From NCBI GenBank assembly GCA_039707655.1, contig CM077676.1, forward strand, positions 452,451,379 through 452,515,378: a DNA stretch of 64,000 bases, read 5' to 3'. The notes beneath the pieces were generated by a model. That model searched no databases. It had not been told where the DNA came from and saw only the letters and a program-made list of their open reading frames with translations. Origin of the DNA: Elymus sibiricus. Lineage: Eukaryota; Streptophyta; Magnoliopsida; Poales; Poaceae. Both the position numbers and the translations under genes were made by a program. Below are positions 56,863 to 64,000 of this stretch, in pieces (within the stretch, counting starts at the first letter, position 1; each line of letters opens with the position of its first letter).

Positions 56863-57395
56863 GCAAGTCGATCCCTTTCTAAACCTTCCGCGATCTCCTG
56901 CCGCCGCCGCATCTTGCCGCCGCCGTTGCCATCGGCCGCCGCCGCAGCTTGCCGCCGCCGCACCAGCCTCTCCCCCGCAGCCGCCGCCTCCCTTGCCGCC
57001 GCTGCCTCTCCTACCCGCAGCCGCCGCCGCTACCAGCCGCCGCCGTAGCCTGCCGCCGCCGCCGCCGCCGCTGCTGCATCCTCCTGCTAGCCCGCGCGAC
57101 CTACCCTCCCGCTAGCCGCTCGCCCGCCGATCCAATCCGATCGATCTAGTCGGCGAGTAGTACGTGCATGTATCCACCAGGCTGGTTGCTTTGCTTTGCT
57201 ACGTAAGAATTCATCGACCTCTGTGCTTGCTTGCTTCTTTGGTAGCTGCTGCTGCGCGATCCAATCCAATCGCTAGTTGCTGCTACACCAGTCCTACCCG
57301 CAGCCGCCGCCGCTGCCTCTCCTACCTGCAGCCGCTCTCCTCCCACAGCCGCTGCATCCTCCCAAGTCCTCTTTCCCTCAACTCTAGCAGCCGCT
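56863..57395 (+). other. CCG-rich leader in place of gag, Copia element 3
   Basis: GCC/CCG triplet-rich DNA with many short frames reading Ala, Pro or Arg runs. The gag capsid of this lineage, expected here at about 1 kb, is absent. No supported gene. Confidence 0.7.
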
Positions 57396-57828
57396 ATGGA
57401 CGCCCCCACCTCCACGTTCTCCCACGGCGCCTCGGGTCCTTCTGTCGCCCATCGGGCGCACGCGGCGCTGCAGCCGCAGCCGCTCGGCCATCCGGCGCAC
57501 GCGGGCACCCAACCATGGACGCGCGCCTTGGGTCCTTCTGGCACCCATCCGGCGCACGCGGCGCTGCAGCCGCAGTCGCTCGGCGGCTTCCTCCCACCCC
57601 CGCCCGCCCCGATTGGCGGGTACCCCGGGCTGCCTCCTCCGCCCGCCGGTGGTGCCGGCTACCAGCAGCAGCAGTCGGCGTCCTCCCCATGGGACCCCGC
57701 CCTCTTAGCGATTTTCCACTCGGCTCTGTCTCCAAGTTCATCCAGTGGTGGTAGTGATTGGTACATGGACACGGGCACCACCGCCCACATCTTATCGCAC
57801 CCGGTAACCTCACTTCATTCTTTCCCGT
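57396..57828 (+). CDS. Gag remnant and protease start, Copia element 3
   Basis: From MDAPTSTFSHGASGPSVAHR it is a Pro/Ala/Gly-rich segment with a duplicated phrase (AHAALQPQ twice), then the protease active site SDWYMDTGTTAHILSH near 57755. A one-base deletion near 57828 shifts the phase, and the rest of the protease continues in the next frame (STRITVGDGSSLPITHVGH). No capsid or CCHC knuckle is present. Confidence 0.82.
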
Positions 57829-59465
57829 TAACACTTCCACTCGCATCACCGTTGGTGACGGCTCCTCGCTACCTATCACTCATGTTGGGCATAATTCTTT
57901 TTCGTCTTCATCCATGCCGTTAACCCTTTCTAATATACTTGTGTCACCTGCACTCATTAAAAATTTTGTTTCTGTTCGATCTTTTACTCGTGAAAATCCT
58001 GTTACAGTTGAATTTGACGAATTCGGTTTTTCGGTTAAGGACGCACGTACCCGGATGGTGCTCCACCGATGTGACAGCCCGGATGAGCTCTACCCGGTCC
58101 ACTCCCGGTCCACCACCACGGCTGCCCCCGTCGCCCTCTCCACCGGAGTGGACCTATGGCATGCTCACTTGGGTCATCCCAACCCCGCCACACTTCGTCA
58201 TATCCTTAGGAGCTTTTCTTTCACATGTGATAAGATCGACGATCATACTTGTCATGCTTGCCGACTCGGCAAGCACGTTCGTCTTCCTTTTAGTGCATCC
58301 ACAACTATTTCTTCTTTTCCGTTTCAATTACTCCATAGTGATGTGTGGACATCTCCAGTTGCCAGCAACACGGGCTATCTTTATTATCTTGTCATCTTAG
58401 ATGATTTCTCTCATTTTGTGTGGACATTTCCTCTTCGTCGTAAATCCGATGCGTTGGCCACGCTCGAGGCATTTTATGCATATGTTACCACACAATTTGG
58501 TCGCCCCATTGTTGCTCTCCAAACTGATAACGGAAAAGAATTTGACAACGTTGCGGTTCGCAATCTTCTTGCCTCTCATGGCACTGTTTTTCGTCTAACT
58601 TGTCCCTACACTTCGCAGCAGAACAGCCGTGCCGAACGCATTCTCCGCACACTCAATGACTGCGTCCACACATTGCTATTCCACTCCAATGTCCCGCCAC
58701 GGTTCTGGCCCGATGCACTCGCCACCGCCACTCTGCTCATTAACATCCGACCATGTCGTCCTCGCTGGAACTATGCCCCGCACCATCTTCTCTTTGGTTC
58801 ACCGCCCTCCTATGATGGTCTTCGCATATTCGGGTGTCTCTGTTATCCTAGTATTGCGTCCACCACACCACACAAGCTCGCACCACGCTCCATTGCTTGT
58901 ATATTTCTGGGCTATCCTTCCAACACCAAAGGTTACCGGTGCTATGATCCAGTGTCCCACCGCGTGTACACCTCGCGGCACGTGTACTTTGACGAGACGG
59001 TGTTTCCTTTTCAGCAGGTACCACCCTCTGCCGAGTCTTCTGTGGAGCTCCTCGCCGTGCCCCCGACATGGCGCGGACCCCGGTCGCGGCCTGCCCCTGC
59101 CACCACCCTTGGCGGGCCGCCTCCTTCATCGGGTTCTGCACCGACGCCCCCCCCCCCCCCGAGCCCGGCTCCCTCTGCCTCGGCGGTCCCTTCGGACGCC
59201 TCTGGAGCGGCCGACTCTCCGGCCTATGGCGTGGCCGGCTTCCCGGCCTCTGGTGCGGCCGACTCTCCGGCCTTGGCTGCCCACTCGGCCACCTCGGGCT
59301 CGGCCGCTTCGGCCGCCCCTTCGGGTGTTGCGGCTTCTGGCGACGACACCGCCGCCTCGGCCTCCGGCTCCTCCGAGACGAGCTCGACTTCAGCTTCGCC
59401 CGTCTCCTCGCCGGTCCTTCCGGTGGTTGCTGCGCCACCCTCCGGTATGGTGACCCGGGCTGCGC
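57829..59465 (+). CDS. Protease end and integrase, Copia element 3
   Basis: This is the phase open from 57758 to 59836, meaningful to about 59465. It contains the end of protease, the GAG-pre-integrase finger LWHAHLGHPNPATLRHILRS with HACRLGKH, and the integrase core with all three acids (LHSDVWTSPV, LQTDNGKEFDN and SRAERILRTLND). Next is YGLRIFGCLCYPS, then a long Pro/Ala/Ser linker (59030-59450) of low complexity. A frameshift near 59460 separates it from RT. Confidence 0.9.
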
Positions 59466-60126
59466 CGGGATTCATCGTCCCAGCACGCGTTACACCTCCG
59501 ACGAGTACGTGTGTGCCGCGTCGACATCGACACCGTCACCCATCCCTTCCTCCGCTCGCGCAGCCCTTCGTGATCCGAACTGGCTTGCCGCGATGTGTGA
59601 GGAGTTCGATGCATTGCAGCGCAACCGCACGTGGCATCTTGTTTCGCGGCCGCCCCATGCCAACGTCCTCAGTGGCAAGTGGGTGTTCCGCCACAAGACA
59701 CATTCTGACAGTTCCCTTGAGCGCTACAAAGCTCGATGGGTGGTTCGTGGCTTTCGACAGCGCGCCGGCGTGGACTTCACCGACACCTTTGCTCCGGTCG
59801 TTAAGCCGGGCACGATTCGCACAGTTCTCCAGTTAGCCGTCTCTCGTGCCTGGCCCGTGCACCAGTTGGATGTTTCCAACGCATTCTTGCATGGCACTCT
59901 GGCCGAGCAGGTGTTCTGTGAGCAGCCCACCGGATTCGTCGACGTGGCTCATCCGGATCACGTGTGTTTGCTGTCCCGTTCTCTCTACGGGCTCAAGCAG
60001 GCACCACGAGCGTGGTACCAGCGCATTGCGGCGTTCCTTTAGCAGCTCGGGTTTCGATCGACCCGCTCCGACGCCTCGCTCTTCGTCTATCATCAGGGCA
60101 CCGGTACCACGTAGCTTCTGCTCTAT
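59466..60126 (+). CDS. Reverse transcriptase N-terminal part, Copia element 3
   Basis: The phase open to 60042 gives GIHRPSTRYTSDEY, then DPNWLAAMCEEFDALQRNRT, VSNAFLHGTLAEQVFCEQPT and LLSRSLYGLKQAPRAWYQ. Two TAG codons (60040 and 60111) interrupt it just before the catalytic box. Both stand where CAG glutamine is expected. Apart from these, RT is well preserved. Confidence 0.9.
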
Positions 60127-61079
60127 GTGGACGACATTATTCTGACGGCATCGACTACTGAGCTCCTTCAGCAGGTCATTGCGCGCCTTCGTGATGAGTT
60201 TGCCCTGAAGGACTTGGGGGCCCTGCATTATTTCCTCGGCATCGAGGTCGTCCGGCGGGCCGATGGGTTCTTTCTGCATCAGCAGAAGTATGCCCATGAG
60301 CTTCTCGAGCGCGCTGGCATGCTTAACTGCAAGCCCGCCTCCACGTCTGTCGACACGAAGGCCAAGGTGTCTGCATTGGAGGGCTCTCCCGCGCCTGACA
60401 TTGCGTTTTACCGCTCCATCGTCGGTGCATTGCAGTATCTGACGCTCACACGCCCGGACCTGCAGTACGCTGTTCAGCAGGTGTGCCTCCACATGCACTC
60501 CCCACGTGACTCCCACTGGACTCTGGTGAAGCGTATTCTCCGGTACATACGAGGCACTATGACCCTGGGACTCACCTTGACGGCTTCCTCTTCCACCGAC
60601 ATCGTGGCATATTCGGATGCAGATTGGGCTGGCTGCCCCGACACTCGTCGCTCTACATCTGGCTACTGTGTTTACCTCGGGCCCTCACTGATTTCGTGGT
60701 CGTCCAAGCGAAAACCCACGGTCTCTCGCTCGAGTGCTGAGGCGGAGTACCGGGCTGTGGCTAACGCCGTTGCTGAGTGCTCATGGATCCGTCAGTTACT
60801 TCAGGAGTTGCTTTGTGAGGTTCACAAGGCCACGATTGTCTACTGTGACAACGTCTCTGCCGTCTACCTCTCCGCCAACCCTGTTCATCATCGCCGCACA
60901 AAGCACATTGAGCTCGACATTCACTTTGTGTGTGAACAGGTGGCACTTGGGCGTATTCGGGTTTTGCATGTGCCTACCGCTCAGCAGTTCGCCGATGTTA
61001 TGACAAAAGGCCTACCGACATCGACCTTTGAGGAGTTTCGGTCCAGTCTTTGCGTCTCCGGCGACGCTTCGACTGCGGG
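60127..61079 (+). CDS. Reverse transcriptase core end and RNase H, Copia element 3
   Basis: The same phase continues with LLYVDDIILTASTTELLQQ, ALKDLGALHYFLGIEVVRR and the RNase H domain. The acids are AYSDADWAGCPDTRRSTSGY, SSAEAEYRAVANAVAE and YCDNVSAVYLSANPVHHRR. The C-terminal part LHVPTAQQFADVMTKGLPT is complete. The frame reads on into the LTR and stops at 61182. The first Met is part of the YVDD box, not a start. Confidence 0.92.
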
Positions 61080-61082
61080 GGG

Positions 61083-61270
61083 TGTTGAACATGTATACAT
61101 GTATAGGACTAGGGACTTGTATTTATACCTGCCGTATCTCCTTTCTCCCCTCATATATTTGTACATCTTGGGAGACAAGTAGAGGCCGGCCCCTCTGTAC
61201 CTATATATGTGCACCATGCACCTGATCAATGAATTATCGATGCATGCAATTCTTTTCTTCCCAACTAACA
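61083..61270 (+). repeat. 3' LTR of Copia element 3
   Basis: It is 188 bp, preceded by the G-rich polypurine tract GACTGCGGGGGG (61073-61082) and followed by the second GCAAT duplication. Confidence 0.96.
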
Positions 61271-61994
61271 GCAATCTCATCATCCTCCATGGGCACGGGC
61301 GATCCCCATGTCTCGTCGTTGTCACCCGTGTACTCGGGTGCAACCTGGCCTGGAGAGGTTGGATCCGCCGCCGAATAAAATTGCATAGGATGCCGACTCC
61401 AGTAACTCCATTCCAGAGCACTTGACTGGCTTCTTCCTGTTCAGTTGGTTTCGTGCCCCAGGTTGCTTTGGGCACTAGCGGACTGGGGTTATATCCTAGC
61501 AGACTCGGCTGGATGTTGGCAAACTAGAACCAATTCTTGTTCCACTTCTTGTTAGTCTACCTCAGTGGCAGATCAAAGTATGGCACTTTGGGCGTCAACT
61601 TGATCCCGGCTCTGTCGCAGACTGAAACCTTATCGTGACTCGGATGGGGCTTCATCAGGAAGAGACTCTTCCACAACGCGAAGTGAGGGCGCATCCCCAA
61701 GAAACACTCACAGAATATGATGAAGCACGCAATGTGCAGAATCCCATTCGGATCCAGATCATGCAGCTGGATGCCATAGAAGAATGATAGCCCCGGACAA
61801 AGGGGTGAAGAGGCAACGACACACCCCTCTCTATGAACGGCGTGTAGAGGATTCGCTAGTGCGTGTTGGGGCAGGGGTAAGTCCTCCTGGATCAACGCTT
61901 TCCACTCGACGTGGGCCTTCGTCTATAGCGGCCCATCCTCGACGAGCCCCTCGAGATCCTCCTCCGTCACCGTCGACCGGAGCCAGTTGGCCAT
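61271..61994 (-). pseudogene. Antisense gene of element D, first exon
   Basis: The minus ATG at 61994 gives MANWLRSTVTEEDLEGLVED, then a stop. The frame resumes and shows FYGIQLHDLDPNGILHIACF and CECFLGMRPHFALWKSLF, the Transposase_28-type (PF04195) domain. After another stop come KATWGTKPTEQEEASQVLW and FIRRRIQPLQARLHP, then a small frameshift near 61380. The exon is interrupted at 61271 by Copia element 3. B and C have the homologous gene. Confidence 0.78.
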
Positions 61995-62887
61995 GAGAAA
62001 AGAATGCGGGTCATAAGCCTCCCATGGAATTGCCTCCTCCTCCTCTCCTCTGGTAAGGCTCATTTTCTTGCCGCCGTCTTGCATACGGCTGCAACGAAGG
62101 GGGTGGCGGATGAAGCGCTACACGGTGGCGGAGTGAGAGGCTACGATGGTGCGGACTCGTTCCAGCAGATCTCAAAGTGGGCTCAGGAATGGCAAAGGGG
62201 GCGAAGTGCGCAAGGAAGATGAAGATAGCGAAGGAACAGAAATCCTCCCTCGCCCCACTCCCTCGGCTTTTATACCGGGAGGAATCCCTAACCGCGTCTT
62301 AGACCGTGTGCCACATGGCCACTTTCCCCTCAACGGCAACCCCACCTCGCGCATTCCGCATGCGGAGATTGATAGCGTGATGATGACAGCCCAGCGCCCT
62401 GTACCCCCCTTGACCATTTGGGGTCATTAAATGCTTCAGGCGATGTGACAATACAACCCGCTTTCCCACCGATTTGAGCGGATGGGACTGGTTTACGCGA
62501 CACTTTACGCTCCCAGTGTCAGTTTGACTGGTTTGAACAGAACCAGCTGACGTTTTGTGCTCCTTGCATCGGACCTATGTCAGATCATGTAGTGGCATGT
62601 TTTCCTAGGACCAGAGGGGAGCGATTATGCAGCTTTCAGTAGGAAACCACCAAACTTGAAGACAGACGAACTCTGTTTATAAGGGTACCAACAGTTGACC
62701 CTCTAGGGCCCACAAACCAGTCGGTTAAACCCGAGTGAAAGACGGAAGTAACTTCACAGTAACTTCACGGTCTCCCTGCAAGTTACAAAGAGGCGCGATC
62801 AGGCGGTTTTCACCCAGAACATTCTGTTCAGGTAGAAGCGAAGCAAAAGACAAGCAGCTGTCAGATCACGAAGGACATAGGGGCTAC
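61995..62887 (-). promoter_or_regulatory. Spacer and putative antisense promoter, element D
   Basis: It corresponds to 18182-18860 in element C. In minus sense a TATA box GGTATAAAAGCCGAGG lies at about 62264-62279, about 275 bases before the ATG at 61994. Frames on + are not convincing. The polypurine tract CATAGGGGCTAC for + strand synthesis ends at 62887. Confidence 0.5.
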
Positions 62888-63356
62888 TAACGATGTCATG
62901 GCCCTTGGGTATAGTCAGAGAGGACAGATCTGGCCCAATAGCCCCAGGGTGAACCAGGCCGACGACTCGGAGTCCACCAGCTATACGGGGATGCATCATC
63001 AACTTGGAGTACAGGTCATGTATTCTAGGTAGATCTAGTTGTAAACTGACTCAATCTCTATCTTGTAAACCGACTCGGGCTCATGTAACCCTACCCCTCA
63101 TCCACCTATATAAGGGGAGGTAGGGGCCTCCCGATCAGTAACCTTCAATCTCATAGGTTACACGCTCTATACGCAACACCACAAACCCAAACTCTCATGC
63201 GAGGCAAACCATCAGTACAATACACATAGGCAGGAAGTAGGGTATTACCTCGTCTCGAGGGCCTGAATCTGGGTAAATTCTTGTCTCGTGTGCATCACTC
63301 TGGATTCCCTGTACATACGCTGCCGCATGTTCATTATAGCCGGTAAATTACACCAA
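62888..63356 (+). repeat. 3' LTR of element D
   Basis: It starts TAACGATGTCATGGCCC after the tract AGGGGCTAC. In C the same junction reads AGGGGCTAC then TGACGGAGTCATGG, so the first TG has decayed to TA. The length of about 469 bp equals that of the LTRs of B and C. It contains the TATA box CACCTATATAAGGGG near 63108 and the GTAGGGTATTACCTCG phrase near 63238. The right end is placed within a few bases. Confidence 0.7.
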
Positions 63357-64000
63357 CAATTTGCTACGCCAAAAGAGTTTTCCAATCGCCCCGGCCTGTT
63401 TGTTAAAAGAGACTGTACTACACATTCATATACAGGAGAAGAGGGCTGCGGAAGAGTTGTTAGGAGTAATCCTTTTTGTCATCTTAGTAGTATATCGAAC
63501 AAATATTTGTTTGTTCATGCATTATGCATGTATTTTCATGGAAATTAGAATTTAGGGAGCCCCCTGATAACCTACATTTGTCGTGTTAGAGCATCTCTAA
63601 CCGATCCCTTATAATGCTTTAGAGGAGTAAAAAATTCTGTTTTTCTCCTCTAAACCGCACCTAACCGATCCCTTATAACCTTTAGAGGAGTAAATTTTTT
63701 ACTTCTCGGCCGCCTCGCGCCTCAAATTTACTCGGCCGCTCCCCTTTCTGAGGAAAACTTGGCCCTCCACCCCGTGCCGACACCCTCCCCCGTACCCCCC
63801 ACGCGGTTGCCGGCGTTGCCTCCGGCGAGCACCATTTAGCCTCCACCGACACCCCGCTGCCCCCGCTGCTTGCCTTCCCCGCTCCGATTCGCTCACCGGC
63901 TGCTGGAGTCGCCGGAATCGTGACATATCTCCGACGCCGCCGTGTCACTCCCGTCGCCGAAAAATCCAGCCGCCGAGCTCGGTTTCTTCCAAAAACGGAG
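63357..64000. other. Right-edge DNA: possible transposon end or GC-rich genic start
   Basis: No gene is supported. At 63588 a GAGCATCTCTAACCGATCC phrase begins, of the kind found at ends of cereal DNA transposons. The block CTAACCGATCCCTTATAA is repeated at about 63596 and 63661 with TTTAGAGGAGTAAA after each. From 63700 the DNA is GC-rich with frames on both strands, none recognised. Confidence 0.4.

Larger units (their letters stand above)
56663..61270 (+). mobile_element. Copia element 3, Ale/Retrofit-type, 4608 bp
   Basis: The LTRs are only 188 bp (56663-56850 and 61083-61270), with a perfect duplication GCAAT (56658-56662 and 61271-61275). The PBS is iMet type. Coding covers protease, integrase, RT and RNase H. 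The gag capsid is missing. The short LTR and the Copia motifs suggest the Ale/Retrofit lineage. LTRs differ at about 7 of 188 positions. Two stops and two frameshifts interrupt pol. Confidence 0.95.
53210..63356 (+). mobile_element. Truncated Tat-lineage element D
   Basis: What remains is an antisense gene (minus, 61994 leftward) and a 3' LTR (62888-63356). This places the lost pol to the left in + sense. The antisense gene is split by Copia element 3 (56663-61270) and by a PIF/Harbinger-like element (53540-56285). No gag or pol of D is present, so its left side is deleted or replaced near 53210. Confidence 0.75.

Noticed and set aside
57146..57879. Minus-strand frames up to 161 codons, Ala/Gly/Arg-rich
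   Set aside because: Shadows of the GC-rich coding strand of Copia element 3.
58848..59475. Minus-strand frame of 196 codons and others opposite the integrase linker
   Set aside because: Low-complexity Pro/Ala linker read backwards, with no independent support.
59833..60516. 227-codon minus frame opposite Copia element 3 RT
   Set aside because: Mirror of a well-preserved RT/RNase H frame on +.
1..64000. CRISPR arrays, bacterial operons, tRNA or rRNA genes
   Set aside because: The sequence is plant repeat DNA. Short tRNA-like strings are primer-binding sites next to LTRs.

Overview
The window looks like a stretch of intergenic heterochromatin from a large grass genome, most likely wheat or a close Triticeae relative. 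The copy starting at the left edge has the 1.75-kb LTR typical of the BARE/WIS/Angela group, and almost every base belongs to LTR retrotransposons stacked inside one another. I found no intact host gene. The only host-derived coding sequence I recognise is a broken C-terminal piece of histone H2B inside a DNA transposon. All boundaries were placed by eye, and family names are given only at lineage level.

Layout, oldest to youngest. A Tekay/Del-like Gypsy element on + (internal 42749-47652, 3' LTR 47653-51348, 3.7 kb) is the host. Its 5' LTR is split into 8559-9068 and 40228-42748 and begins left of the window. Two Tat-lineage Gypsy elements landed in that LTR. Element A shows only part of one LTR (8204-8558) and is split by Copia element 1 (1-8203). 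Element B (9069-40227, minus sense, TSD GCCCC) received element C (9691-28991, minus sense, TSD CCTCT/CCTCC) just inside its 3' LTR. The 3' LTR of C was in turn split by Copia element 2 (10128-18152, minus sense, TSD CGAGC). Solo LTRs also sit in the gag of C (26924-27839) and in the protease of B (35482-37033).

Right of the Tekay-like element come a Stowaway MITE (51435-51767), a T-rich stretch and a minisatellite with a six-unit higher-order repeat (52123-53045). Then follows a truncated Tat element D (about 53210-63356, + sense). D is interrupted by a PIF/Harbinger-like element (53540-56285, TSD TGA) carrying the H2B fragment, and by a small Ale/Retrofit-type Copia element 3 (56663-61270, TSD GCAAT). 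The last 0.4 kb looks like the start of another DNA transposon or a GC-rich genic region.

How the parts work together. Each retroelement carries the usual gag, protease, integrase, reverse transcriptase and RNase H modules between LTRs, with a primer-binding site and a polypurine tract. All are broken by stops, frameshifts or deletions. The three Tat elements B, C and D each also carry a long spliced antisense gene between pol and the 3' LTR. It has a Transposase_28-type N-terminal domain, and in B and C a coiled-coil region and a conserved C-terminal motif, with its own TATA-like box upstream. This shared antisense gene is the most interesting recurrent feature.
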